53,845 nucleotides of DNA from Bacteroidota bacterium (GCA_018335675.1 JAGXRQ010000097.1:1-53845); one strand, 5' to 3'; positions 1 through 10,157 are shown, numbered from the stretch's first letter. Notes: generated by a model from the letters alone, not told the origin. Numbers and translations: made by a program.

Positions 1-221
1 CGCTCGTTCTCTTGCTCCAGTAGTCGAACCTGGGGATCTATCTTTTTATGCTGCGGTTTTAGCCCATCTACGCCGCTGTTTAAGTAGCGTTGCTTCCACT
101 TGGAAAGAAGCGAGGGTGCTATGTTATACTTCCTGCTTACCTCAACGGTGCCTTCGCGTTGCACTTCCTGAATAATCGATAATCGCTCTTCAGGTGTAAA
201 TTTTCTGTGTGATCTTTTCAT
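1..221 (-). CDS. IS3-family transposase OrfA (N-terminal part)
   Basis: This frame starts at ATG 221 and stays open for about 73 codons to the window edge. The protein begins MKRSHRKFTPEERLSII and continues with a helix-turn-helix (VSRKYNIAPSLLSKWKQRY) and then a Glu-rich start of a leucine zipper (VRLLEQENE). This is the layout of OrfA in IS3-family elements, which binds the terminal repeats and is normally joined to the DDE catalytic OrfB by a programmed frameshift. OrfB lies outside the window. The family call is firm; whether the element is intact cannot be judged. Confidence 0.85.
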   Translation of the reverse strand, partial: MKRSHRKFTPEERLSIIQEVQREGTVEVSRKYNIAPSLLSKWKQRYLNSGVDGLKPQHKKIDPQVRLLEQENE

Positions 222-289
222 GATTTCCTAAATTTACTGTTACAAAATTAATTTTAATTTTGTGTCCAGCTATTTAGGGGGTTAAGACA
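1..289 (-). mobile_element. IS3-family element, end fragment
   Basis: Read on the minus strand, the element begins TGTCTTAACCCCC at 289 and runs off the left edge of the window. The TG start (CA on the plus strand at 288-289) is the IS3-family terminal dinucleotide. About 70 bp inside lies the start of a transposase OrfA. The boundary at 289/290 is inferred because the neighbouring kinase frame loses its natural sequence exactly there. The other end, the second transposase frame and any target duplication lie outside the window. Confidence 0.8.
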
Positions 290-2012
290 ATATTACTGGA
301 AGCCTTCTGTTAATTATTATTTTTGCATTCTTCTTACTAATTGTTATAGCTAAAAGATCTAGCACATCTTTTATTATTCTTCCAAGCGGGAAGTTATGAG
401 TTTTGCTAACAATTTGTCCGGCTGTTGAGATTTCCAGTAAATCGTCAAGCATGTTGCTAAGTTTATTAGATGCATTTATTATTCTCTGAAGATCAATTTT
501 TACATTATCATAGTTGTTGTTTTTGATGTCTTCTAGTAAATATTTTGCAAACCCGTTGATTGTAATCAGTGGACTTTTTAAGTCGTGGGAAACTGTGTAA
601 GTATATTTTTCAAGCTCTTCATTTTTTTGTTCAAGTTTTTTTTGTTGATCCTTTTGCTCTGTTACATCTCTTACTATCACAAGTAAATCATTCTTGATGT
701 CTGGAATAACTCTTGCTTCAAACCATTTTTCTACTCCCTTAACAATAAGCGGATAATTAAATATTTGAAGTGTATTGGTTCTTTTCGCATCATGAAGTTT
801 TTCCATTATAATAGCAGTTAAATCAGCCGGTAAAACATCTTGAACTTTTTTGCCAATAAACTGCTCAATTGGGATGTAATATTTTTCAGCATGTAAGGTA
901 GAGCAATCAATAAAAACGGATTCTTTGTTTAACCTGAAAAACATATCAGGCAACGCATTAACTATGGTTTTGTTTCTTTCTTCACTTTCTCGAAGAAGTT
1001 GTTCCGACTTTATTCGCTTAAACGAGTTTGATATTACTTCAGCTAATATTTTTAAGAGAACCACATCTTCATCTGACCAAACTTTCTCTTCAATAACAGC
1101 ATCAAACCCTAGGAAACCTATTAATTTATTAGAAATTACAAGGGGAATTATTAATGCAGATTTAATTTCTTGAGATTCTAAAATTTCTTTTTCATTACTT
1201 GCTGAAATTGGTAATCGTGCAACTGATTCAATATGAATAGGATAATGTTTGTATAGTTTCTTCATCAGACATGGGAATGTATTTATTGGCTCGTTTTGCA
1301 AATTCTGCATTTGAGCACTTATCCCTTTTCTACACCACTCATGTGTGTTAGTAATATGTTGGTCATCGTCAGAAATAATAAATACATAGCTTCTATCAGC
1401 ATCAGCATGAAGTCCAATTTCTTTTAAAGCAATATTAATCTCCTTATCTATATTGGCAATATTAACATTGATGAATCGTGAAGAAATCGCAGACAGAATT
1501 TTTTCTCCTTCAAGCCTTTTGTGAAGCTCGAACTCTGCTTTTTTTAATGCTGTGACGTCAGTAATCGTTCCTATATATCCAACAATTTTTTTATTGCGAT
1601 ATGTTAAAGGAAGAGCTTTACCTATTACCCAAGATACAGAACTGTCGCTATGAAGAAATCTGTACTCAGCCTCAGATATTTTTTTCGACTTCGCATTCTT
1701 TTCCCAATTAATTTTAATTTTTTCTCTGTCGTCAGGATGCACAGCCTTTAGCCATCCATTGCCCATAGCTTCTTCTTCACTTAATCCTGAAATAATACAC
1801 CAATGAGGATTTACATAATTTGTAAAGCCTTCTGCATCTGTTCTGAAAATACCTACAGGTGCAATTTCTGCTAAAAGCTTAAATCTTAATTCACTTTCCT
1901 TTAGTGCTTCTGCTAAATTTTCAAGCTTTGATAATGCTGATTCAAGATTTTTTACATAGCTTTCTAAATCTATGCTTTTCTTTACAATATTATCATTTTT
2001 TATTTTCTGCAT
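282..2012 (-). pseudogene. PAS-GAF-PAS sensor histidine kinase, truncated by an IS insertion
   Basis: Two-component sensor kinase that has lost its catalytic domain. Visible in order: a short coiled coil (about 10-45), a PAS/PAC domain (about 40-155), a GAF domain (about 165-335), a second PAS (about 345-455), a coiled-coil linker, and a HisKA dimerisation domain with the phospho-acceptor His476 in VSHDLKSPL. The frame ends about 100 residues after that histidine at NRRLPVIL. Intact kinases continue there with the HATPase_c domain (N, G1 and G2 boxes). The last two codons and the stop at 282-284 belong to the IS end. No transmembrane segment is seen, so it was probably a cytosolic sensor. It cannot autophosphorylate alone; any residual sensing role is speculation. 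Confidence 0.88.
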
Positions 2013-2323
2013 TCTCTTGCTAATTATGAAGAGCTTGTGGCTAAAATTAATTGTCTTGCTAAGATAGTAATAATTGTTATTAACAAATATTTTGATACTA
2101 AGAAAAACTTGTTATTCAATTCATATATAGTGAATTGCTATATGAAAGAACAAAATATTGTAGCTGTAATGATTATTTAATAGGCATATATAGTTTAATA
2201 CTGCGAAAATATTCTATTTTTGTAATTGCTAGATTGTGTGACTGATGTTGTTTTTATCACATAACTTTTTTCAAATTTTCAATTATAAAAACAAAAATAT
2301 TAATCAACCAAAATTATTCACTT
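2013..2323. other. Intergenic region between kinase remnant and susC
   Basis: A 311-bp AT-rich spacer between two divergent genes. It should carry promoters in both directions. I see one TAnnTTTG match for the susC side at 2215-2222 but no convincing partner box, no terminator and no small gene. Confidence 0.6.
2215..2222 (+). promoter_or_regulatory. Possible -7 box for the susC gene
   Basis: TATTTTTG fits the Bacteroidetes -7 consensus TAnnTTTG about 100 bp upstream of the susC start. The -33 box at the expected distance is poor, so this is tentative. Confidence 0.3.
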
Positions 2324-5260
2324 ATGAGAAGAAGTCTAATCTTTTTATTACTGATTGTTATCTCGGGAAGCATTTTTGCTCAGAAGATAAGAGTTAGTGG
2401 GGTAGTTACATCAATGATGGAAGATAATATCAATCTTCCAGGTGTAACGGTTCTTGTAAAAAATTCTACAGTTGGTACCATTACTGACATAGATGGAAAA
2501 TACACCATCGAGACAAGTGCTAATGATACGTTGGTTTTCTCTTATGTTGGAATGGCAACTGAGGTAATTCCTATTGAAGGAAAAAGTTTAATTAACGTAT
2601 CTATGGTTATGGATATTGCCAGACTTGGTGAGGTAATTGTTGTTGGTTATGGTACGGAATCAAGCAAATTAATTACCGGTTCTTTAGGTGTGGTTGGTGA
2701 AAAACAAATCAAAGACTTGCCATTAAGAACACTTGACGGGGTATTGCAGGGTCGCTCAGCTGGTGTGCAAATAACTGCAAGTTCAGGTACTCCAGGGGCA
2801 GCTAATTCGATTAGGATTAGAGGAAACAGCTCTATCTCTGCCGGAAATGACCCATTAATAGTTGTTGACGGAATCCCAATCACTACGGGTAATTTAGGAC
2901 AGGTTGGGTTTTCAGGACAAACAATAGATGCGTTATCAGACATTAACCCAAATGATATTGAATCTATTACTGTTTTGAAAGATGCTTCTACAGCAGCAAT
3001 TTATGGTGCCAGAGCAACAAATGGAGTTATCCTTATCACAACAAAAAGAGGCTCAGCTCAAAAAACTAATATTAATTTCAATGCAAGCTACGGTATTCAA
3101 AGTATTGAGAAAAAACTAGAAATGCTTAATGCTGAGCAATGGTACGAGCTTAAAGGGACTTCACCTGCTGACCCTGATAATATTATAGATACTGATTGGT
3201 TGAGTGAAGTGCTAAAAACCGCTCCAATGGCTAATTATGAGCTTTCATTTAACGGTGGCGATAACGCAACAAAGTTTTTTATTTCAGGAAATTATTTTTT
3301 ACAAGAAGGTGTTTTAATAGGAACTTCTTATGAAAGACTTAATGGTAGAGTAAATCTTGATCATAAAGTGAATAAAAGATTTAACGTTGGCGCTAGTCTT
3401 GGAGTTAGTTATGCACTGAATAATAGGGTAGAGGGCGACCAATCGCTTAATGCACCTCTTGCAAATGCAATTGCAAATCCGGCTATTTTCCCGGTATATA
3501 ATGAAGATGGATCGTATAATGAAGATGCTCCATTTGCTAATCCCGTGGCAATTGGAAAAGAAGCATTAAATGAAGCACATTCTTATAGAACGATAGGCAA
3601 CCTTTATGGAGATTATAAAATTCTTGAAAAGCTGACATTTCAAACAAAATGGGGATTCGATTATCTAAGTCTGAGGGAGCATAGTTATGACCCTGCAACT
3701 ACTCGTCAGGGTGCCAGATCAAATGGAATTGGAATATCTGCCCAAAACAATGTTACAAATATTGTCTCAAATAATACATTGCGTTATGCGGATGTTTTTG
3801 CTAATGTTCATAACGCAGAAATTCTTGTTGGATATTCTTTTGAAAAATATCAGAGAAGAAATCAATTAATTCGCGGTGTTGACTTCCCCAATGAAAACTT
3901 CCAATATCTTAGTGAAGCCGGCACTATTACAAATGCATATTCAAGAGGTGTTAACCGCGGAATGAATTCATATTTTGGTCAAGTTAAATACAACTACGAT
4001 TACAAATATATTCTTTCAGCATCTGCAAGATACGACGGCTCATCCAGGTTCGGAGAAAACAATCGTTATGGTTTATTCCCTGCTGCTTCTCTCGCCTGGC
4101 GTGTATCGGAAGAAAATTTCTTTAAAAACCTATCAACTCCAATAAATGAATTCAAGCTTAGAGGTGGTTATGGAGTTACAGGTAATGATGGAATTCCGGA
4201 TTTTGCATATTTGTCGCTCTATGGAGGCGGTTCTAATTATCTTGGTGAAGCTGGTATTTATCCTCTTGCGTTATCAAACCCTGATCTTAAATGGGAAACA
4301 ACATATCAGTATAATGTTGGTGCTGATATTGGGCTGTATAACGACAGAGTTGAAATAAATTTCGAGTATTATAAAAATCATACAAAAGACCTTCTTTTTA
4401 GCAGACCGGTTTCTATGACTTCCGGATACTACAGTATTGTCTCAAATATTGGAGAACTTGAAAACAGAGGTATAGAAATTACTCTAAATACCGTAAATGT
4501 TAAAAAAGAAAATTTCACTTGGACATCAAATCTGAATTATTCTAGAAACAGAAATAAAGTGCTGTCGCTTTATAATGATCAACCACTCGACAATATTGGA
4601 AGAGGTAGTAATTCTGTTAGGGTAGGAGAACCACTGGGCGTTTTTTATGGATATAGAAGTCTAGGTGTTGACCCTTCAACAGGTGATATAGTTTTTGATG
4701 ATATAAATGGAGATGGAATAATTAACGCTGATGACAGGACTAAAATAGGAGATCCTAATCCTGATTTTATTGGTGGTTTTACAAATAATTTCTCATATAA
4801 GAATTTTGATCTTAGCATATTCCTTCAAGGTTCATATGGAAATGACATTTTTAATGGAACAAGGATTTATGTAGAATCAATGAAAGGTGCGGATAACCAA
4901 ACAACGGCTGTACTTGATCGCTGGCGTGAACCGGGAGATATTACAAGTGTGCCTAGAGCTACAGAGTTAGACCCTAATAATAACAATAGAATCTCATCAC
5001 GTTTTATTGAAGATGGATCATATCTCAGAGTGAAAAATGTTGTTTTATCATATAATATTGATAAAAAATATCTTACAAGAGCAGGTATTCGTAGTGCTAG
5101 AGTATATGTAACAGGTCAAAATCTCCTGACATTTACAAATTATAGTGGAATGGACCCCGAAGTAAACTATGCCGGTCCGGCTAATGTTGTTATGGGGACT
5201 GATTTCTTTACTCATCCTCAAGTACGTACTATTTCTTTTGGAATTAATCTTGGACTTTAA
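2324..5260 (+). CDS. SusC/RagA-family TonB-linked outer membrane transporter
   Basis: Outer-membrane beta-barrel that imports oligomers, paired with the SusD-like lipoprotein that follows 12 bp downstream. The signal peptide covers residues 1-20 (cleavage after FAQ). A carboxypeptidase-regulatory-like beta-sandwich spans about 23-98. The EVIVVGYG motif is at 103-110 and the plug domain runs to about 235, with the usual IRIRGNSSI and PLIVVDGIPI signatures. The barrel extends to the C-terminus. At 978 residues the length is normal. It opens a same-strand run SusC, SusD, PKD lipoprotein, cyanophycinase, so its substrate is probably a peptide polymer or its fragments rather than a glycan. That is inferred from context only, since SusC sequence does not reveal substrate. 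Confidence 0.95.
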   Translation: MRRSLIFLLLIVISGSIFAQKIRVSGVVTSMMEDNINLPGVTVLVKNSTVGTITDIDGKYTIETSANDTLVFSYVGMATEVIPIEGKSLINVSMVMDIARLGEVIVVGYGTESSKLITGSLGVVGEKQIKDLPLRTLDGVLQGRSAGVQITASSGTPGAANSIRIRGNSSISAGNDPLIVVDGIPITTGNLGQVGFSGQTIDALSDINPNDIESITVLKDASTAAIYGARATNGVILITTKRGSAQKTNINFNASYGIQSIEKKLEMLNAEQWYELKGTSPADPDNIIDTDWLSEVLKTAPMANYELSFNGGDNATKFFISGNYFLQEGVLIGTSYERLNGRVNLDHKVNKRFNVGASLGVSYALNNRVEGDQSLNAPLANAIANPAIFPVYNEDGSYNEDAPFANPVAIGKEALNEAHSYRTIGNLYGDYKILEKLTFQTKWGFDYLSLREHSYDPATTRQGARSNGIGISAQNNVTNIVSNNTLRYADVFANVHNAEILVGYSFEKYQRRNQLIRGVDFPNENFQYLSEAGTITNAYSRGVNRGMNSYFGQVKYNYDYKYILSASARYDGSSRFGENNRYGLFPAASLAWRVSEENFFKNLSTPINEFKLRGGYGVTGNDGIPDFAYLSLYGGGSNYLGEAGIYPLALSNPDLKWETTYQYNVGADIGLYNDRVEINFEYYKNHTKDLLFSRPVSMTSGYYSIVSNIGELENRGIEITLNTVNVKKENFTWTSNLNYSRNRNKVLSLYNDQPLDNIGRGSNSVRVGEPLGVFYGYRSLGVDPSTGDIVFDDINGDGIINADDRTKIGDPNPDFIGGFTNNFSYKNFDLSIFLQGSYGNDIFNGTRIYVESMKGADNQTTAVLDRWREPGDITSVPRATELDPNNNNRISSRFIEDGSYLRVKNVVLSYNIDKKYLTRAGIRSARVYVTGQNLLTFTNYSGMDPEVNYAGPANVVMGTDFFTHPQVRTISFGINLGL

Positions 5261-5272
5261 AAACTAACAGTC

Positions 5273-6628
5273 ATGAAAAATAAATTATATCTTTCAATAA
5301 TCAGTTTATTCTTGTTCTTTTCTTGCGATGTGCTAGATGTAGAACCTTTGCATAGTATTTCTGCTGATGAAGCAATTACCAGTGCAAATGATATTAAGAG
5401 GGCAGTAAATGGCTGCTATGACGCATTTCAATCTGCCGATTATTACGGTAGAAATTATCTTGTTGCAGGAGATCTTACTGCCGATTTGCTTACGTGGACC
5501 GGCACAACAGCAGGATATAACCAGATTAATAACAATAGTATTCTTGCTGATAATATTATTGTTGAAGGAATCTGGAGTAGTTTGTATACTACCTTAAATA
5601 GGATAAATAATACTCTACATAGGATTCCTGAAGTTACAAACCTTACTGAAGATGAAGTAGCTGAAGTAGAAAAGCTAAAAGGGGAATTGTATTTCCTGAG
5701 AGCATTAAGCCACTTTAATTTAGTAAAGTTATTTGGCCCCGTCCCAATCAGAGTTGCACCGGCTACTGCTTCAGATGAAGATCTCAATGTTCCAAGAAGA
5801 TCTGTTAATGATGTATATGAGCAAATATTTACTGACTTGTCAGCTGCGGAAGAACTAATTACAGAAGAAATTATTTTAGGAAGAGCTTCAAAAGCGGCAG
5901 TTTTAGCATTGAAAGCTCGAGCCAGCCTTTATTTCTATTTTCATTCTAACCAAACTTCTAGATTAGTAGATGCTGTAAATGCTGCTACTGCTGTAATTGA
6001 CGATTTTGGACTTGAAATGGAGAATGACTTTGCAACTCTATTTAGCGGAACTCCAAATACAGAATCGATTTTTGAAATTGAGTTTAATGAACAAGATAGA
6101 AATAGGTTAGCTGAATATTTTTTCCCTAGCTCCTTTAGTGGAAGAAGAGAATTTGCTCCAACTCAGCAATTATTTAACTCTTACGATGCCATTGATGTGA
6201 GGCGCGATATTTCTATCGGAAAGGCAGGAGCCGACCTTTATGCCCAAAAATATTCAGATATTGAAAAAGGAACTGATAATGTTTATGTATTTAGGCTTGC
6301 TGAAATGTACCTAATTAGGGCTGAAGCAAATGCTTTACTTCAAATTGAGGCAAGTTTAGTGCAAAGCGACGTAAATAAAATTAGAGAGAGGGCCGAATTG
6401 CTGCCTGTTACATCAACAAATTTTCAGGTGCTTTTGCTTGAAATCGAAACCCAAAGAATGAAAGAATTTGCATTTGAAGGACACAGATGGTTTGATCTGG
6501 TAAGAACGGGCAGAGCTATTACTGTTCTTGAAAATGTCACAAATATTAACCAGACATTATATCCTATTCCATTGAATGAAATTCTGACAAATACGAACGA
6601 AAATATGTATCAAAACGATGGTTATTAA
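5273..6628 (+). CDS. SusD/RagB-family surface lipoprotein
   Basis: Substrate-binding lid of the SusCD import complex. A lipoprotein signal peptide ends at Cys18 (LFLFFSC). The N-terminal SusD-like region has the TPR-type helices that bind the substrate (LKGELYFLRALSHFNLVKLF). The C-terminal RagB/SusD domain carries the family signature MKEFAFEGHRWFDLVRTGRA and ends with the typical YPIPLNEI segment. At 451 residues it is at the short end for the family. It is separated from susC by 12 bp and is certainly co-transcribed with it. The ligand is unknown; the cyanophycinase two genes downstream suggests Asp-Arg polymer or dipeptides. Confidence 0.94.
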   Translation: MKNKLYLSIISLFLFFSCDVLDVEPLHSISADEAITSANDIKRAVNGCYDAFQSADYYGRNYLVAGDLTADLLTWTGTTAGYNQINNNSILADNIIVEGIWSSLYTTLNRINNTLHRIPEVTNLTEDEVAEVEKLKGELYFLRALSHFNLVKLFGPVPIRVAPATASDEDLNVPRRSVNDVYEQIFTDLSAAEELITEEIILGRASKAAVLALKARASLYFYFHSNQTSRLVDAVNAATAVIDDFGLEMENDFATLFSGTPNTESIFEIEFNEQDRNRLAEYFFPSSFSGRREFAPTQQLFNSYDAIDVRRDISIGKAGADLYAQKYSDIEKGTDNVYVFRLAEMYLIRAEANALLQIEASLVQSDVNKIRERAELLPVTSTNFQVLLLEIETQRMKEFAFEGHRWFDLVRTGRAITVLENVTNINQTLYPIPLNEILTNTNENMYQNDGY

Positions 6629-6656
6629 TATTTATAAACCTCAAAAATTTCTAAAG

Positions 6657-7532
6657 ATGAAAAAAAATAGCATTATTTATAAACTGTCAGCCTTAGTTCT
6701 ATCGCTAATAGTTGTTTTAATTGCCTGTGAGGAAGATATATTGGTTCCACCGGCAAGTACGCAAGCTGACTTCACTTTTACTGTGGAAGAAATTATTAAT
6801 GATGAAACAGATGAAGTTTCTTATGAAGTTAGATTCGAAAATAAATCAGTAAATGCAAGCTCTTACAATTGGTCTTTTGGCAATGGAGAAACATCTACTG
6901 AAGAAAATCCGGTCGTTATTTATGATGCCTCGGGTAAATACGTAATTACGCTTACAGTTACAGGCCCAAGCGACCTTTATTACAATAATCTTGAAAAGGT
7001 TGAAGCAATTTTATTGGGTAAAAATTCATTGTATTTTGAAGATTTTACATCCGAAGATGAGGAATTGCCAACTGATATTACAACATGGGATGTAGATGGT
7101 GACGGATTTGATTGGTATTGGGGAATAAGATCAGGAGATGGACAGGCTAGAAGCCAGTCTTACGATTCTGATGGCGATGCTGCATTAAATCCTGATAATT
7201 GGCTAATTATGCCTGCTATTGACTTAACTGAGTTTTCTACCGGGGCATTGGTTATTTTTAGATACACTGCTGGAGTGTCTGCAAATACTCCTCGCTACAG
7301 AAAAGAAAATTATGGAGTTATGATATCTGGTGGTGAAATGATTCAGGAAGATTTTGAATTGATATTCGAAGAAACTTTTACTGAAGAGACACCACAATGG
7401 ACCCCAATTGAAAGAGAAATTGATATATCAAATTACGTTGGTCAAGTTGTTTATCTTGCAATCAGGCATTTTAATGTGTCGGATATGGATAGGATGTTTA
7501 TTTCAGAACTTGAAGTTTATGTAATTGAATAG
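6657..7532 (+). CDS. PKD and choice-of-anchor J domain lipoprotein
   Basis: Probable outer-membrane surface lipoprotein of the SusCD cluster. The start is placed at ATG 6657, which gives a clean lipoprotein signal (Cys24 in VVLIACEED) and a 28-bp gap after susD. An upstream in-frame start would add 13 non-signal residues. A PKD-like beta-sandwich (about 37-104, with NWSFGNG) is followed by a cleaved-adhesin or choice-of-anchor J domain (about 123-291) in canonical order: FEDF, then DVDGDGFDWYWG, NPDNWLIMPAIDL, and finally DISNYVGQVVYLAIRHFN. It takes the position of the surface glycan-binding protein in sugar loci, so a polymer-binding role is plausible but unproven. Confidence 0.82.
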   Translation: MKKNSIIYKLSALVLSLIVVLIACEEDILVPPASTQADFTFTVEEIINDETDEVSYEVRFENKSVNASSYNWSFGNGETSTEENPVVIYDASGKYVITLTVTGPSDLYYNNLEKVEAILLGKNSLYFEDFTSEDEELPTDITTWDVDGDGFDWYWGIRSGDGQARSQSYDSDGDAALNPDNWLIMPAIDLTEFSTGALVIFRYTAGVSANTPRYRKENYGVMISGGEMIQEDFELIFEETFTEETPQWTPIEREIDISNYVGQVVYLAIRHFNVSDMDRMFISELEVYVIE

Positions 7533-7539
7533 GACTGTT

Positions 7540-8397
7540 ATGATTAGGAAATTTTTAGTTTATATACTAATAGCAGCTTTTGCTTTCTCAAGTGAGAGCT
7601 GCTATAATGATATAGATACGTTATCTTCAAGTGGCAAGTTGTTTATTATTGGTGGAGGAAATAGGTCAGATTCATTAATGTTGAAAATGATTAATGAAGC
7701 AGATATTGGAGATCGTGGATACGTTTTTATACTTCCAATGTCGAGCGAAATGTCTGACACTACTTTACTCAAACTAGTGAATGAATTTAAAGAATTAGGT
7801 ATTGAGAAAGTAACAGGTTATAATTTTCTTCCAAATGAAACTCCTCCGCAGATCTGGGTTGATTCTTTGCGAAATGCTTCGCTGATTTATATTTCTGGAG
7901 GAGATCAGAATAGATTTATGCAAATTGTTGATGGGAATGCAATTGAAGAAGCAATTAATTATGCCTTTAATAATGGTGCTATGATTGCTGGTACTAGTGC
8001 CGGCGCAGCAGTTATGAGCGAAAAAATGATTACCGGTAATGAACTTAAGTCGCCGGAATATCGTGCAACATTCAGAACTATTGAGAATGAAAATATTGAA
8101 CTTGCCAAAGGATTAGGTTTTATTACAACAGCAATAATAGATCAGCATTTTGTATGGAGAAGTAGATACAACAGACTAATTAGTGCAATAATTGAACATC
8201 CGGAATTAATCGGAATAGGTATTGATGAGGCTACAGCGATACTTGTGAGTGGTAATAAGGCAAAAGTTATTGGTGAATCTCAGGTTGTTGTATTCAGAAA
8301 TCCAGATAAATCTCTTATTGAAGTTAATGGGAAGCTAGGGGCAAGGAATTTATTAATTGATATTTACCTTCCGGGTGAAGAGTTTGAGGTGAGGTAG
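7540..8397 (+). CDS. Exported cyanophycinase (peptidase S51)
   Basis: Serine exopeptidase of family S51, predicted to cut cyanophycin (poly-Asp with Arg side chains) into beta-Asp-Arg dipeptides. The start is ATG 7540, just after the preceding stop; an in-frame TTG at 7525 overlaps the upstream gene. Nucleophile Ser153 lies in GTSAGAAVM. The block DQHFVWRSRYNRL with His203, followed by GIGIDEATAILV, is the cyanophycinase signature and separates this protein from PepE-type dipeptidases. The 285-residue length fits. The N-terminus is a signal peptide with Cys21, but the residues before it (SSES) are a weak lipobox, so a soluble periplasmic form is possible. It is the last gene of the SusCD run and sits before yfcC. 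Confidence 0.87.
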   Translation: MIRKFLVYILIAAFAFSSESCYNDIDTLSSSGKLFIIGGGNRSDSLMLKMINEADIGDRGYVFILPMSSEMSDTTLLKLVNEFKELGIEKVTGYNFLPNETPPQIWVDSLRNASLIYISGGDQNRFMQIVDGNAIEEAINYAFNNGAMIAGTSAGAAVMSEKMITGNELKSPEYRATFRTIENENIELAKGLGFITTAIIDQHFVWRSRYNRLISAIIEHPELIGIGIDEATAILVSGNKAKVIGESQVVVFRNPDKSLIEVNGKLGARNLLIDIYLPGEEFEVR

Positions 8398-8400
8398 TTA

Positions 8401-8449
8401 TTGGGTATTGGGTATTAGGTATTGGGTATTAGGTATTGGGTATTAGGTT
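8401..8449. repeat. Tandem heptamer array, TTGGGTA/TTAGGTA
   Basis: Seven exact 7-bp units (TTGGGTA alternating with TTAGGTA, last unit TTAGGTT) begin three bases after the cyanophycinase stop and end about 30 bp before yfcC. The period is strict and the only variable position is the G/A in the third base, apart from the last base of the final unit. Confidence 0.95.
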
Positions 8450-8480
8450 ATTAATAACGTTATAAAAAAGGAGTAAAGAA

Positions 8481-10100
8481 ATGTTGAAAAAAGTGCCGCA
8501 TACGTATGTAATTGTTTTTGGGATTATTGTTATTGCTGCTATTTTAACTTGGGTTATCCCTCCTGGTAAGTATGTTAAAGAAACCAGACTTGTTGAAGGC
8601 GTTGAAAGTGAAATGATGGTTTTTTATTACGAACAGAATCTTCCTGAAGAGCATGCTCCGGAAAAACCTTCTCAATTTCAAACATGGCAGGTGTTCTCTG
8701 CACTGTTTAAAGGCTTTGTAAAACAAAGCAACATCATTATTTTCATTCTAATTATTGGAGGTGCTTTCTGGATAATGAACCATAGCAAAGCTATTGATGT
8801 TGCAATTTTAGCATTTCTTCGATTCACTAAAAAACTTGAGGGATTTGGATTGATGCGAAGAATGGGTGTGAATAATATTGTTATTGTGCTGATAATGGTG
8901 ATGTTCAGCCTTTTTGGGGCCATTTTTGGGATGAGTGAGGAAACTATTGCTTTCGCAATCATTCTAATACCTCTTTCAATATCAATGGGTTATGACAGTA
9001 TTGTGGGTGTTTGTCTGGTCTATGTTGCTGCCCACATTGGGTTTGCCGGCGCTATCTTAAATCCATTTACAATTGGAATAGCTCAAGGTCTTGCTGATAT
9101 CCCTCTGTTCTCAGGAATCGAATATAGGCTTGTAACTTTTATAGTGCTTACTACCGTGGGAATTATATTTGTAATCAGGTATGCCAATAAAATCAAGAAA
9201 AACCCAAAAGCTTCTCCCGTTTTTGAAGAAGACTCTTACTGGAGGGAAAAGGGTGTTTCTGAATCAAACCATATTGAGTATTATACTCCAAAGATTTCAT
9301 GGTTTGTATTTGGATTAACTTTAATAGTAATGATAATTTTCTCTATTTTTTATCCTAAAACAACCCTTACAATAGGTAATTCTAGCTTTACTGCTATGAT
9401 TATTCCTGTTTGCACAGCAATTTATTGGGTGCTTGGTGTGTTTGCACTCAGAAAATCAGTTCATTATTTCATTTTGTTGTTATTGGCATATACCATTGTT
9501 TTTCTAATTGTTGGAGTTATGGGATATGGTTGGTATGTGATGGAAATTGCAACATTATTTCTTGGGATGGGTATTGGTGCAGGTTTGGCTATAAATAAAT
9601 CTGCTGATGAAATTGCAAAACTATTTCTTGAGGGAGTTAAAGATATTCTATCTGCTGCTGTAATTGTTGGATTGGCCGGTGGTATTATTGTAGTGTTGAC
9701 TGATGGTGGGATAATTGATTCAATTCTTTATGGTTTGTCCAAAGCAATGGGTAATTTTGGAGATGTTGCTTCAATTGGAGTAATGTATGTTATACAAACT
9801 GTAATTAATGTTGTTATACCTTCAGGTTCTGCAAAAGCTGCAATTACAATGCCTATTATGGCTCCTTTTAGTGATTTGATTGGAATATCAAGGCAAGCTA
9901 CTGTTGTGGCATTCCAGTTTGGAGACGGTTTTACGAATATGATAACCCCAACATCAGGAATTCTTATCGCTGTGCTTGGTATTGCAAGAATCCCATACAA
10001 CAAATGGGTTAAGTGGGTTTGGCCAATGATACTAACCTTAATTATTCTAGGATTCCTGCTGCTTATCCCAACAGTTACAATGAATCTAAATGGGTTTTAA
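8481..10100 (+). CDS. yfcC: YfcC-family amino acid transporter or antiporter
   Basis: Polytopic inner-membrane carrier of the DcuC/YfcC group, a family annotated as basic amino acid or C4-dicarboxylate antiporters. The N-terminus MLKKVPHTYVIVFGIIVI and the WVIPPGKY loop are typical. About 12 hydrophobic segments are visible, and the C-terminal half has the family motif with VIPSGSAKAAITMPIMAP. At 539 residues the length is normal. The start is preceded by a strong Shine-Dalgarno AAGGAG, which is unusual beside its neighbours. It follows the cyanophycinase with an 83-bp gap holding a heptamer array and ends at a strong terminator. Export or exchange of arginine or ornithine released from cyanophycin would fit; substrate is inferred. 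Confidence 0.88.
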   Translation: MLKKVPHTYVIVFGIIVIAAILTWVIPPGKYVKETRLVEGVESEMMVFYYEQNLPEEHAPEKPSQFQTWQVFSALFKGFVKQSNIIIFILIIGGAFWIMNHSKAIDVAILAFLRFTKKLEGFGLMRRMGVNNIVIVLIMVMFSLFGAIFGMSEETIAFAIILIPLSISMGYDSIVGVCLVYVAAHIGFAGAILNPFTIGIAQGLADIPLFSGIEYRLVTFIVLTTVGIIFVIRYANKIKKNPKASPVFEEDSYWREKGVSESNHIEYYTPKISWFVFGLTLIVMIIFSIFYPKTTLTIGNSSFTAMIIPVCTAIYWVLGVFALRKSVHYFILLLLAYTIVFLIVGVMGYGWYVMEIATLFLGMGIGAGLAINKSADEIAKLFLEGVKDILSAAVIVGLAGGIIVVLTDGGIIDSILYGLSKAMGNFGDVASIGVMYVIQTVINVVIPSGSAKAAITMPIMAPFSDLIGISRQATVVAFQFGDGFTNMITPTSGILIAVLGIARIPYNKWVKWVWPMILTLIILGFLLLIPTVTMNLNGF

Positions 10101-10102
10101 TT

Positions 10103-10133
10103 AAAAACCGCCTTGATAAAGGCGGTTTTTTTT
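10103..10133 (+). terminator. Intrinsic terminator after yfcC
   Basis: Perfect stem AAAAACCGCC / GGCGGTTTTT with an 8-nt loop and a run of eight T. It begins two bases after the yfcC stop. The flanking A run lets it act in both directions, so it could also serve the converging gene. Confidence 0.95.
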
Positions 10134-10157
10134 CTAATAATTATATGATTCTCTTTT

